Shown here: piece by piece, positions 50,901 to 62,951 of the stretch | Numbering within the stretch: position 1 is the first letter of the stretch | How the letters are laid out: each line of letters opens with the position of its first letter | Assembly (NCBI RefSeq): GCF_043290135.1 | Contig: NC_134710.1 | Coordinates: 283,431,276-283,495,275 of the forward strand | DNA length: 64,000 nucleotides | Source of the DNA: Rhipicephalus microplus | Taxonomy: Eukaryota > Arthropoda > Arachnida > Ixodida > Ixodidae | Direction of reading: 5' to 3' | Notes under the pieces: generated by a model | The model's database searches: none | Seen by the model: the letters and a program-made list of their open reading frames with translations, nothing else | Told to the model about the DNA's origin: nothing | Translations under genes and position numbers: made by a program

Positions 50901-53083
50901 TCCAAGTTTGTGTTTCGAGTGTAAAGTAGCACAATACGTATGCAGAGATATTGACGCATGCAATGTTGTGATTAGGGAATGAACATGTAGAAAATCTGCG
51001 GACTATTTTTTAACGCTATTCTTGCCAACCAATGCTATTCAGGCACGTAAATGGACGAAGCCGGATGCCATCAAGGGTCCGTGTTTGTAAACAGTGAAAG
51101 GGTCTATAGGAAAAAACTTCGTTTTAACTTTCACGATGATTTGTTATCTTGACCGATCGAACTGAAAATTCCTTTTTCTTCTTTTTCTTCCACCTCCCTT
51201 CGTTTTTTTCAATCATCTCCTACCATAATTTCGCCCCGTGGGTGATAATGTAAATCATAACATCGCGCACAACAAACCAAATCTTTGTTGCCATCTGCTG
51301 AACGCGTGTACATCGTACGTCGCTGTACGTAAGCTGTACGTCGTTTTCCGGTTGCACTGCTGCACATTGTTTAAAAATACAGTGCATATTTTGTTACAAA
51401 AAGTGACTACGTTTTCATTCGTGCTAAGTAAATATATCTCTAACCACCAGTCATCGTGAGAATGTACCCTGTTTGCTAAGAGCGTAACATTTTTTTTTCA
51501 CGTCTGTAATCTATGACCAGTGAATCACCACACGTTGACCCAACAGACTCTTTTTCTTAACAGCTGTGAGATCAGAAACATTGCAGAAGCTTCTGTAGGT
51601 GGCACTCAGACACCTGCAGTGGTCTTCTACTGAAAGATCACACCAGTTCAACTTTCTTGCCAACCAGTGTATGCTCCGAGGACAGTACATGTGGTTGGAC
51701 ACTCGCAGTGGCGTCACACCATTTGCAGACAAGGAAATGTCTATTGCTTTTCCGCGTTGCTTCAACGGACTGTCAATTTTTTTAACTTAGTACACTCATA
51801 TGAGAACATTACCAGGCTCAGCCAGAACTATCCGAGTAGGTTGGAACGTTTAACGAGTCAGTTATTTCAACTTTTATTATGCACTGTACCGCGCGGCTGT
51901 ATTTTTAAACTTATGAGACATAGAAATAAATATTAACAATAAAAATTTAAGATAGGTTCGCACTAATGGCCTAAAGGAATAGCAAAGCTGGGTGGCCTTC
52001 CTTGTTTCTGTTTATTTTTACTTTTCTTCCCAGGGCACCACTCTTTTACAACGACGCTCACGTCTTCACTTTAGCTCAGCGTATACGGAGCTGCGCAGCG
52101 AGTATCGAGAAGCAGAAGGCGTCTCGACCAAATGCACGGACAGCTGCGCACACCCTGCACATGTGCCATTACTAAGGTTATGCAGTGGTGGGAATTCGCG
52201 TGCGCTCTCGCACGCTGCCATATAGCTTAGGCAGAATTCTTGAAACGTATAGATTATAGATTATCATGTGGCGCAAAGAATATGATAGTGGACAAATGAA
52301 TTTTCTTGTTAGCATGCGAATACGACGAACGGAGCTCTGTGCTTTTTAGAACAACAAAGTTCTGCATTTTACACATCCTTAGTAGAGAAGTACGACAGCT
52401 TTATTGGGGCAGAAAAAGAAATACACCTTTACATTGGCCTGATCCCCAAGTTTTTTCCAGTTGCAGGTGATTCCATGTAGATGAGGAACTACAGCAAGCT
52501 TCTGAGGTCTCACTGGCTCAACATAGGGTATGGCTTATTCCGAAAATTGAAGCTTCTTGACCTAATTTTTCGTGACTAAAACCTGATTGTGAGACGGTTA
52601 ACGAGCAGAAAATGTAGTCTATCAAATATATCTTTCATTCAGCAAGCAGTATATATATAAAAAAAACTGGCCGCTGTGTTGATTGCCGGCTTCGTGAACG
52701 CGCTTGTAACGTCAGAAATGGTCATGATGGTTTTTTCGCATAGAATTGTAAGAGTGGCTGCAAACCACTTTTGCATGACACCATCATTGTTGAAAAAACG
52801 TAAACAACACGATAAGAGAGATTATCAAGACAGAGAAGATATGTAAATTAGGGCTGAACTGCGTCAGCACTCCCTCTCTCTGGCTAAATGAAAGAGAATT
52901 GTCCTTTCTGAGAATGTAAAATTTTCGCGCATGACAGTTGTGGAAGCTTTGTGACTGTTTTCTTTGTTTTTCGCATTTCGAGAGTATATCTGTGTACTCT
53001 CTGCGAAATAAATATTGTTGCAAGTAAGCACTCCTCTTTCCTTGTCCTGTGTCATGTATATTGCGCTACGTGATCAGTTGCGT
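50901..53083. other. 2.2 kb without a recognised gene
   Basis: 51511-51790 has a 84-codon minus ORF and a 63-codon plus ORF without matches. 52970-53007 can form a stem (TTCGCA/TGCGAA and GAGAGTA/TACTCTC with a 4-nt bulge) directly before AATAAA at 53008-53013, as at a transcript end. Confidence 0.35.
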
Positions 53084-53131
53084 ATTACCATGGTCCCTCA
53101 ATACTTTTTACTGGTCATGAAACTCCCGCGA
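53084..53131. repeat. left copy of a distant inverted repeat
   Basis: TACCATGGTCCCTCAATACT and CTGGTCATGAAACTCCCGCG match 58557-58606 on the opposite strand over about 45 bp. The two flank the P-type gene and the following LINE. Confidence 0.7.
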
Positions 53132-53789
53132 AAGTTTCATATAGGGACAAAAGTGGCCACCAGATGTGCCACCGTATACAGGAGGGCATTGATCTGCCGC
53201 GCTTGGTAGGGCAGGTGCGCGTTCGAAGAAGCGTTTGCCGTCAAATACACTTCAGATATTTTCCTTCTCCGTGTTCTCGCTAACAAATCATAGCAGTGAT
53301 TAGTATTGTCAATATTGTACATGATGCGCGTTGTCAAATTGCCCAAGTCATTGATTGCTGGCAATGTTTTGACTGAGAGTATCTGTCAAGTGACGGATGT
53401 GTTCATGACATTCTTTACATTTCTCGATTTCTGTATAGTCGCTTTCGGGCTTAAACCGAACACTTTCTTTTCTTTGTCCACTTAGATATCTCTTTCAATT
53501 GTTTTCAGCTTTTTATGTGCGAAATATATCTGCCTAACGGAGATAAATTTGTGTGCCACTTACCCAGCAGTGGGTAGCATTTTGAACTTTGCAACAACGC
53601 TGCGTCTTGCAAGAAAATGTGGGTGAAATTCTCGGAATATTTTTTTGCTGCCATTACTGGCAATTGTCGAGAATTCCAAACTGCCGTGAGCACAGGTACA
53701 TAGAGTTTATTTAAATCTGCGTGGATGAAACTGTGGATGAAAAGTTGGGAGATAGAGTGAATGACACAAAAAAGATCACTGAAAAAAAA
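53132..53789. other. no gene seen
   Basis: 3' flank of the P-type transposase gene. AGTTTATTT at 53703-53711 gives AAATAAACT on the coding strand, a possible polyadenylation signal 80 bases after the stop. Confidence 0.4.
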
Positions 53790-56700
53790 TTATGCCCCTG
53801 GTTTTCTCCCTCCTCTGGCCGGACAGGATGGGCGACCACCAGCACGAAACAGTTTGTTTTGTTCGCGCGTAAAAAAGTGCAGACGGCACTTAATAAAAAA
53901 GTGCACAACTTCTGCCGTGGTGCTCACAAAATGTGTTCTACAGCCAACACTGGCCGAGGAAGTGCGGTCGCCCAGCAAGATGTTTTCAACAATGTTCATG
54001 TAGACATTGGCACAGGCTATATTGTCTATGGTGCGCATTTCAACATGTTCCTCCACAATTTGCAACAGGCGCAATAGTTGCTCCGATGGCACTTGCGAAA
54101 ATCCTCTCGTTTTAATTGCAGTCAATGCAGTTGGCTCTCGGGAGTTGCTTCTAAGTGTTTGGAGGCAGTCCTTGCAGCTTATTTTAGCAAACTTCTTTGC
54201 AACATAGCTGCCAAAGTAATCCAAAACACAGTCCCTCGTTGATTCCGGATGAATCATATCTTGCATGCATTCAGCAGGCTCCAGCAGTATATCATCAAAA
54301 AGAACCGCCAAGGTATCAATCTGAAACGTAAATATTTTTTTCATACCACAATAACAAGAGTGAGAAATTTGAAAAGTGAAAAAGCAGAATAGAAGCTCGT
54401 TGTATATCATACGACCAGACGTGCATGTCGTTAGCATCAAAGGGCTAGACAACATTCAGCACATTTCCATACGATGGAGAGACACCCTATGAGCAGCGTT
54501 GGTGCGCTATTAAAATGTTTACCTGATTAACAGTAGGTTCTTTATGTTGAAAGAGATCCTGCATTTTTAAAAGGATACGTGGATTATACCCTTCAACTGA
54601 GGCTCGCTGTGGCGGACGGATCAAGTTGTTCACCGAGAGCAACCGGTAAATGAACAAAAATTGCTGAACCGTTGGCTGTCCCCCTGCTCCAGCAACATGC
54701 CTTGCTATGCCAAAAAACCTCTGAAAGAGAGAAAAGTGCAAAGAAAATGTCTTCAACTAGCGAAAAGGTTTAAATTTACCTCGAGGTGGTCTTGTCCAAA
54801 GTTTCACACTAAAACATAGCGAAAGCCACATTGTAGCAGCTTTTCGACAAGCGTCACTGTGCTGTGCAAAGTCATTCTCAGAGCACTGCATGTTGGCTTG
54901 CTCAGAAAGAAGAGTTGCTTTTGCTTTGGTAAACTCTGGTTGTAAGTGTGCCGCCTGTCAAGCCACTCGATGTTCTCCTTCAGTGTCTGATTTAATTGGA
55001 ACTTCAAAGGAAGCGACCATAGCTTTGAAATATTAGGGCTTACAGCAATGTGTTCTGCTTCATTATACTGCACATCTTGTGGCCTCTTGGAATTTAAGCA
55101 GTCGAATAGAATATTCGCTCGTCTCGCAAAATCCGCGGTTGCTTTGGAGCCACGAAGTTTCACACATTCTTCTCTACTGCGATAGAAGTCCATTGCTGAA
55201 GCGGTGCTTTCACTGAAGAGCTGAACGATTTTAGAGAAGTTATATGGCAGAGTGCTGTATTTTCATGAAAGAACAGCACTTTTTGATACATACTAATAAT
55301 TAATGACACACGCTAGTGCAGACTTGCCTGGACAGCAAGTTTCACACTCAGTTTTTGGAAAGCATTGGGCCTGATGAGTGCTTTCGTAAGCTTTGGCACA
55401 GCCCGAAGTTCAGCTTCCTGCTCCTCGTAGTCTACCAGAGCTTCAAAGTGGAAATGCTGTACTTCTTTGTCACCAGGCAACTGTTACATTAAGAAAAAGC
55501 CTGTGAGAGAAAACAGCCAGAGCACTGTGATGACTCATCACTGTGTTTTACCCACCAGGAATTTTCCAGCCTTCAGAAGGCTATTCCTGATGCACTTGAA
55601 GATGTGAGGTGGGTCAATTATGACCTGAATGATTTCGGAGGAGTCACATGGATGCTCAAATGACGTTGATACTCTGGCGATATCGCCGCTGACACCTAAA
55701 AGGACGACATTTCTATTATTAAGATGACATACTAGATACCATGAGGATAAATAATGTCTATAAATATTTACCTAAAGACTTCAATGCTGATCGGTTCGAA
55801 GTAGAGTTATCGCAAGTGACTGCATCCACAACGACACCGGCATTCGACAGGAGTACAATGCAATGCAGAAGCAGTTTAGCAATAGCGGAGCCTGGTGGAG
55901 CCCCTGACGTGCAAAACGCTCCGACAGTCTGCGACCAGCCACCGAGGAATGGTCGGAAAAGGAATACTAACACATGGTCACCATCTTTCACTTGGTCAGT
56001 AGGCTTCGTGTGCTCTGCTAAGTCGACCTTTCCAAGCGGTGTCATATCCGCTTCTCTTGCATGAAGGCTCCTTCTCACGCTCATCTCGTTGAACATCAGG
56101 ACCCCTAAAGAAAAAATATTATTTCAGCTGTTTACCTAAAGTCGAGAAAAATCAAATGCAAAAAAATAAAGATTGATACCTCGGCGTTCTCTCTCTGGAA
56201 TATTTCCCACTTTGTCCTTGAGGATGGCAAATAAATTTTCATCAAATCCAAAGACCGCCTTCAGATTTTTTAGGTAGGAGTAGAGTGTGCAAGGGTGTGG
56301 TAGAGGCAGAAAATTATTCTCGTGAAGAAATGTATCAACTGCTGTCAATTTGATTTTCAGAAGTAAACAGTCGTAAAGCCATTCTTTGTTATACCTGCAA
56401 TAAATAAAGCGCAGATTTTTCTGTTCACGATTCAGCGAAAGCACCAGCAAACAGCACTATCAAAGAAAAACAAAATATTGCATTTTGGTCCACGGCATCA
56501 CTTCTCAGTTTCTATCAATATCCAGAAAGAAAACGCGCACACTCCGAAAACCGCACTTCACATAAAACTCCACACTTCACAAACGGGATCTTACCGTGCT
56601 GCTTTCGTAGACTTCGTATTTGCCTTCATGATGCACTGGTCTATAATGAGCTTCTCGCGGTCTGACAGCTTGTGGATATCTCCGTACATTTCACTTTTTT

Positions 56701-57443
56701 TTATTCGCGTGCGCCTCCGCTTTTGCGAAGTTCCGCTGGCATGAATGAAGCTGTTGCTTCACGCTGCGAAGTTGCGCCTTCACTCTCTGCAGCTCTGATG
56801 CTGAACAAACTGGGACCTCTGTTTGACACTCTGCATCAGCGAAGCCTGGGCGATTCTCAGTTCTTACAACATCTGCAAAGACTGACAATGAGCAAATTTC
56901 ATAAGGGAAGGAGCCAATTTTGTTAGCGTATAGTGAGCGAAATTTGTTAGCTTAGTGAGTGGTTAGGATACTTGCAAGCTTTGTGCCAGACTTACCGTCG
57001 ATTTCTTCGTCGGCTGCAGTGGAGACGTCCGCATTCGCAACTGTCGCATCACAGTCTGGAGAAAGGTCTCGCGGCCTTTTTACAGGTGGGCGCTTTGTTA
57101 GTCCTCGCGAACGCTGTTTCGGTTTGGAGAGGTAAGCAGGCAAACCTTCGAAAATTCTTGGCACGGCGCCTTCCACCAGTCTTGGCCGATCTCGAGGCAG
57201 TGAAATGATGTTCCCATTCACTGTACACACGTCCGCACGTACGATGTCACTTGCATCGAAATGTTTTTCGCACACGCGAACATTCTTTGAGTCGAACGAA
57301 AATACGACAGTCTCCTGTCGCGGGATTGCACGTTTCCACCTGTAGCGTTGTTTTGCGTCGGCTGGTAAACAGAACAGGGAGACTTTTTTGACGTTGCCCT
57401 TGTATCACGAGTGACAGCCCGGCACACAGCAGGTGTTGGGCAT
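53790..57443 (-). pseudogene. P-element-family (THAP) transposase gene, nine exons
   Basis: Minus-strand exons, from conserved splice sites: 57443-56996, 56872-56595, 56394-56180, 56104-55772, 55695-55556, 55480-55328, 55220-54780, 54720-54523, 54320-53790. Phases agree across every junction; intron 6 has a GC donor (CAG/GCAAGT). About 911 codons. THAP domain in exon 1 (CCVPGC, RWKRAI, CEKHF, then PRIFEGLPAYL), a coiled coil in exon 2, then the transposase core (YNKEWLYDC, FGFDENLFAIL, LMFNEMSVRRS, VTCDNSTSN, IIDPPHIFKCIRN, RFFGIARHVAGAGGQPT, VGCRTHFVSTT). Lesions: TGA at 57405-57407, TGA at 54804-54806, one extra A in the A8 run at 56696-56703, and Asn where a catalytic Asp is expected (MFNEM). 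No terminal inverted repeats identified. P-family transposases bind their ends through THAP and cut and paste DNA; this copy should not. Confidence 0.88.
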
Positions 57444-57564
57444 CGCGGTCACGACGAGGTGACCGCGAAAAGAGAAAAAAAAAGGTGCAAGCAGCACAAA
57501 CAACACCACTCCGCGCTCACACTCGGCTAATGGCGGCCAGCAGCAGGCGGCCTCCTCGTCCCCC

Positions 57565-58490
57565 GGATGGATGGATGGATGGATGGATATGGCTGTACCT
57601 TATCGATCGGCACCAAGCCGTAATACCTAATGAACCAAAAACTAGATTCATTTTTTTGTCTGTAAAAAGTGAGTTTGAGGATTCGTACTTTGCAGTGAAG
57701 GGTTTAATTTTCATTCGTGCCTTGACTTTAGCCACCAATCAGATAACCTCCTTCTAGTTAAGTCTACCCGCTTAAAGTCTATTTTGCCCTCCCGGTCCCT
57801 AAACCCCAGTGCTTTGAAAAACTCTGCGCCATCATCCTGAACTATAGGGTGAAGCCCTTTACAGAACATTGTCAAGTGTTCGGCAGTTTCTCCTTCCTCT
57901 CCACACGCACTGCATACTGTGTCAACCCCTTCGTATTTGGCCCGATATGTCTTGGTTCGCAGTACTCCCGTCTTGGCATCAAACAGTAGAGAACTACCCC
58001 GAGTATTATCATAGATCCTTTCCTTGGCAATTTCCTGCTTAAAAGTTTGATAGATCTCTCGTGCGGACTTCTTAATCATGCTCATTCTCCAAATGTCAGT
58101 CTCCGTTTCCTTCACTTTCTTCTTAACCGATAGTTATTTTTGGTTTGGCCACCTGCTGTTTTCTAAGTATTTACCAGTCAATTTCCTGGTTCACTTCCTC
58201 CATTTTGTATCGAAATTCTTTATGTTCATGTAGCTGAAAATCTTCCTAGCCCAGCGCTCCTCCCCCATTTCTCTCAATCGCTTCTCAAATTTTATCTTGC
58301 TGCTAGCTTCCCTGCCCTCAAATGATGTCCATCCCATATCACCTTGTACTCCCTGATTTGGTGTATTCCCGTGAGCTCCTAAAGCAAGCCTACCTATTCC
58401 ACGTTGCTTAATTTCTAATCTTGCTTGAACTTCTGATCTCATGCACAAGACTGCATTGACGAACGTCAGCCCAGGAACCATGACCCCCTT
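57565..58490 (-). mobile_element. LINE 3' end with (ATCC)n tail
   Basis: Minus strand: VMVPGLTFVNAVLCMRSEVQ, ALGAHGNTPNQGVQGDMGW and RLREMGEERWARKIF (58191-58490), then RGSSLLFDAKTGVLRTKTYR, VCSACGEEGETAEHLTMFC (Cys/His finger) and RVDLTRRRLSDWW (57720-58115). A stop near 58130 separates the two parts. The 3' tail is the (GGAT)n run at 57565-57590 on the plus strand. RT and endonuclease were lost by 5' truncation. Clade not assigned. Confidence 0.82.
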
Positions 58491-58556
58491 GTAGCTACGC
58501 CAGCGCCGCGGCGCGGAAAGTGCGGGCGGTATATAAAGCTCTCCTATTGAGTTACG

Positions 58557-58606
58557 CGGGAGTTTCATGACCAGTAAAAGTATAGAGGGACCATGGTATT
58601 ACCAAC
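58557..58606. repeat. right copy of a distant inverted repeat
   Basis: Opposite-strand partner of 53084-53131: CGCGGGAGTTTCATGACCAG and GAGGGACCATGGTA on the plus strand. Confidence 0.7.
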
Positions 58607-59431
58607 ACGCCCATAATTAGAAAATTAATTAGCTGTTGATGTGCCTTGTGCTATGTATTGCAATGCTTACCGGAGGAATAATAAGCAATTTCCAGAAAAA
58701 AATTCGTTTTAATCAACCCACGGGTAACCGTGGATTTGCTCATTTAATGCTTTGACATTCTCGTCCAGGCATTTGGAAGCAATTTCGAGAAATTTATTAG
58801 TCGCTAATCCACTATAGATGAACTATTGTTATTATTATTTTTCTGGAAATTTCGCTCTTCGTTTTTCATTTCTGTTTTTATGCTATTCCTTACTATCTCT
58901 TTTCCTCCTCACACTCACTTCTGTTTCCTTACCTCTTGGTATGCTATACCAGTCGACGCTACGTTATGCTCTGCTAGCCGCCCTTTTTTGCCCAGTAAAT
59001 ACGATGCTCGCACTCAGATCGTCGATTCGCGAGTGCGAATCCTGCTTCGGCAAGAAGATTTTCCACCATAAATTTCCCCCTCTCTCTCTATCACTACTCG
59101 TTCGCTCACGCATCAGTGTTATATTCTGCGACTGACAAATCGGCGCACGTGTATGGGAGCGAAGCAGAAGATGAAGAAGAGGTCGAACGTAGCGCGTGCC
59201 GGTGCATGGTGATGTTTTTTTTTTCTACCAACGGCTGGTCTAAGTAGGCAGGCAGGCAAAAAACTATATTAACAGCACCGCTCTTTCATAGCCACCGTGG
59301 TCGAGGGGCTAGTGGACGCGAACGTATATATTGCTTTAGAAGTCCGAAAATACCGCCAAGTGTATATTGATGTTGTGTTAGAAAAAATTCATCTAACACA
59401 TCATTAAGCGTCGCGACACTGCTATATGGTT
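58607..59431. other. no gene seen
   Basis: Short ORFs only. GGTGATGTTTTTTTTTTCTA at 59208-59227. GCCACCGTGGTCGAGGGGCT at 59290 is like a SINE head but has no B box after it. Confidence 0.35.
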
Positions 59432-59510
59432 GCAGTCGTGGCCGAGTGATTAAGGCAATGGACTTGAAATCCACTGGGATTCTCTCGCGTAGGTTCAAAT
59501 CCAGTGCTGC
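59432..59510 (+). tRNA. tRNA-Ser(UGA)-like, probable pseudogene
   Basis: GCAGTCGTGGCCGAGTGATT, anticodon arm TGGA-CTTGAAA-TCCA (anticodon TGA), a variable arm GGGATTCTCTC and B box GGTTCAAATCC follow eukaryotic tRNA-Ser closely. The 3' acceptor side is about two bases short and pairs badly with GCAGTCG, and the anticodon stem has one mismatch. A T5 stretch at 59534-59538 could terminate RNA polymerase III. A degenerate gene or the head of a tRNA-Ser SINE are both possible. Confidence 0.6.
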
Positions 59511-60744
59511 TTACAAATTCAAGTTTGTTTTTACTTCAATGTAATCGGCTAGCAGCGCAGCAAAATAAAGAGCTATCGCAGTTTGAGTCATAGTCAAATT
59601 ACAAGGCTCGCAAAACTTGGAACGACAAGTGTCGGAAACCTATTGCCACAGGCATCAATGCTTGCAGATGATTGAAGCGCGACTAGGTGAGGAGGGGGCA
59701 AATAACTAAAACTAAAAGCTCAATATTATTTTTTCTTCAAATAGTTGTTTTTTATATATGTCGAAGTTAACAATATACTTAATTTACAGTGTACCTGACA
59801 CCAGGCTAAATGATTGATTGCCTCAATTTCTCGTCGATTGTCATAAATGAGAAGGAGAGGGGCGTATCCAGGCAATTCATTATCAATGCTTGTGTTTAGT
59901 TAAACGTGTTCTTTGGTTTTGCGCATTGCCAGGTCAACGAGGCATTTCTCATCTTTTCGTGGTAGTTTCGTTCGTACCTTCAGTAGTTTACTGATGTTTT
60001 ATGAGCTGTTTACTGATGTGACATTTCAGAGCTAAACTAGCCCACAGGATGTGTAGACAGCCGCTCCTGCCACTGCCAGTGGCTCTCGCTGGCGCCCGGC
60101 CAGAGTGCCCTCGCCTTTGGTGACTGGGAACACTACACGATAAGGGACGATATCCTGTACTCTACGGCTGCCAAAGCTATATTTACCAAGCTGCTGCCTC
60201 GCTGCAGTGGTTTTAGATGATTGGGCAACGTGATATTTTGAACCATTATGGTATTGTGCTCGTGAACAGTTGTCTCACAATTTCCTCTGCGAAGTTTTTT
60301 GAGCATAATATAAGTACGTCATTTGCTTCCTCAAACCACTATGCTTCCTCAATCTTTTTTTTTCTTTTTTTTCCCGCATGAATTACGTGAGCCACAAGGC
60401 GCATTAAAATTGCGTAACAATAATGCCACGTGAAAGGTCAGCAAATAGGAACAGTTTCCATTTCGCGCCTTGTAGGGCGAATCCGTGACATCACTACCGC
60501 TTCCGGTTCTGGCATCATATTCTATTTTTTTTTATTTTTTCATCGCTGTTAGTTGTTAGTTGTCCTCTCCTCGCGTAGACGGCAACGGTGGCAATGAGTC
60601 GCCGACTTCCGGATCCATGGGCTTCTATTGAAGTTATGCTACTAGTTTACATATACCTTCGAGGTAAAATGTTCTTGTACTTAGTGAAGTTGTTTAGGAC
60701 CGATTTGTCTGCTGCCATTTCTTTTCTCGTATTTATCGAGGGAG
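59511..60744. other. no gene seen
   Basis: 60050-60220 is a GC-richer patch without a usable ORF. T-rich runs at 60356-60373 and 60524-60540. Confidence 0.4.
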
Positions 60745-60779
<35 letters not shown>

Positions 60780-60835
60780 GGATTATTATTATTCTGGCGC
60801 CACTGCTTGCTGGCGAAAACCAGCAAGCAGTGGCG
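60745..60835. repeat. AAT microsatellite beside two palindromes
   Basis: (AAT)n at 60746-60778 meets its inverse (ATT)n at 60782-60793 across AGG. It is followed by a perfect 16-bp hairpin: arms 60798-60813 (CGCCACTGCTTGCTGG) and 60820-60835, loop CGAAAA. Confidence 0.9.
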
Positions 60836-61599
60836 GTATTTTTGTTTCTTTGCTGCAGAGGAATCTGGACACACTACCAGAGAGGCTGCTTTTCATGTCC
60901 AATAGATCTTTCGAGACAGCTTCATCAGATAATAGTAATATTACATAAGATCTTAGAGTGACATCAGATAATATCAATAGTGTTAGGCTTTTGTGATTTA
61001 AAACTACAATATAACTCTTGAAAATGCCGTAGTGAAGGGCTGTCAAAGTTTTGACAATCTGTCCAAGCCATCATACCTAAAAACAACAATTGTAAAGCCA
61101 ATTTAAGGGATTTTACACAAGAGATAGTGGGTGATGTAGTGGGTGATGTAGAACTTGAAGATTAACGTTAGGAAATTTTGTACTGCAATGGACATAAAAA
61201 GGCTGGAATTGATGATCCCAACGCACAAACTTGAATAATACTAGCAAGCTAAGAAAAAAAACTTGGTTACTTCCTTCGTCGTGGTAACTTGTATAACACG
61301 AAAGTGGGCCGTGTCTTCACTGGAGTAGTTGACTGTTTACTACATACATGCGCAAGAGCTTTCACAACATCTCTTGATGATAGACATATATACCACCGTT
61401 TGATATGTATGCCCTCCATCAATGCCCTGTGGCACGTATCCGTCTTGATGGCTAACACTCATGTTCTGTGCTGGCTAAACATGGCCCCGGACGCAGCATA
61501 GGGTGAATACCGCCAACGATGGTCAGCAAGCACGCAGTCAACACTGGTCGGCAACCACACTCATGCGTCAATTCAATCAGACTAACTCAGACTCCGATC
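60836..61599. other. no clear gene
   Basis: 61000-61055 (AAACTACAATATAACTCTTG, GCCGTAGTGAAGGGCTGTCA) may be a very old Ruka-type SINE fragment on the minus strand. GTGGGTGATGTA is repeated in tandem at 61128-61151. Confidence 0.35.
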
Positions 61600-61830
61600 A
61601 AGCCATCAGTCAGTCTGAGTGAGCCCGGATGAGTGATATCTTGGTCAGCTAGAATCCGAGGAAGTATGGTTGAGAAAAACTTTAGTGAGTGTGAGTACTA
61701 GTAGGTTAGGTTAAGGAAAAGTTTCATAAGTGTTCGAATAAGCCCTAAGGGCGAGGTATACTTTAGGAATCAGTCTGAGTGAGCTCCACATTGTTTTGCC
61801 GACCTCTCTCCTATATCTATTTAACTTGAG
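61600..61830 (+). repeat. GAGTGAG-type repeat, first copy
   Basis: TCAGTCTGAGTGAGCCCGGA, GTGATATCTTGGTCA, AGTGAGTGTGAGTACTAG, AAGGGCGAGGTATACTTTA and TTGTTTTGCCGACCTC. The same blocks recur in order at 62190-62500. Confidence 0.6.
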
Positions 61831-62189
61831 CGTTCCTTACGTTGTCTCAAGCCTATATTGATTATGTCGACTCACAGCCCACAGCAGTGACGTTCATACA
61901 CCAGTTCAATATAATTCAACAGATGCGTGACTTACAGAGGAGGAGAGGCTTCTTGCCCCATCCCCCCATTTTTTACAAATGAAGGCCGTGAAAGAACATA
62001 TGGCTGGAGTCATCACTTTCAATAAAAATGTTCTCAGCGTATTGCAACCACTGATAGCTCGCATTAAAATACACTATAGAAAAATAGCGAAGTGCAACAC
62101 CGATTATGTCAGATATTGGTGTTAAAATGCATTCACACCTTGAACGAAACAGCTAACAGACACATGAGTCAGCTCGCACCAGACTATGA

Positions 62190-62500
62190 TAGAACCGTGA
62201 GTGAGTTTAAGTGAGTAATATTTTGGTCATTCTGAGTACGAGCGGGTCCCATAAACCTCTAGTGTATTTCGGTTCGAACGAATCCAGTCAAAGAATACAT
62301 TGTAACAGGTTGAGTGCTTGTGCTAGTTAATGGTGCATGTTAATGGAAGATCCCTTTTTGTGCGTGATAAGTTTTCAGGAAAAATTGAGATTGGTTACAA
62401 AGAACATCGGTGAGTGTGAGTCCGAGTTAGCTCCAAGGACGAGGTAAACGTTTTATGAGTGGTTGAGGGAGTTCTAAATTTGTTTTTGCTGACCTATGCT
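62190..62500 (+). repeat. GAGTGAG-type repeat, second copy
   Basis: GTGAGTGAGTTTAAGTGAGT, GTAATATTTTGGTCA, GGTGAGTGTGAGTCCGAG, AAGGACGAGGTAAACGTTTT and TTGTTTTTGCTGACCT correspond block by block to 61600-61830. Confidence 0.6.
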
Positions 62501-62895
62501 GGTGCTCGATATGCACTGAATCAAAGCATCGCCATCTGACGAGACAAAGGCCGCGTTGTGCGCTCCTCAGCAATAGGGTACCTCCTCCCGTGTTCACGCA
62601 TATACCACACACCCCTCTGGAGAACGAGAGGAAAAGTTTTTAGCTTGAGCGGTTAACATGTGGAAAGCGTTCGGCTACCCGAGAAAGCCTCTCTCGGTGC
62701 ACCTATAGTCACTGACTGCGCAACATTCACCCGTCGACATCATTGCCTTTCTGTGCAGATTATTTCAGCAGTTCTATATGCCTGTGCTATCGCCATGGAA
62801 CTAGTAGGCGGTGGATAAACGTCGTTCGTGCATGTGGAAGCTGTATTACTCTCTGAACAATCCGTCACACGAACACGATGTGGAACGCAATGAAA

Positions 62896-62951
62896 GCAAT
62901 GAATATACAGGGTGTCCCACATGAGCAATGAATATACAGAGTGTCCCACAT
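62896..62951 (+). repeat. 27-bp tandem duplication
   Basis: 62896-62922 and 62925-62951 differ at one base; each contains ACAGGGTGTCCCAC or ACAGAGTGTCCCAC, a motif often seen at the ends of arthropod DNA transposons. Confidence 0.8.
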
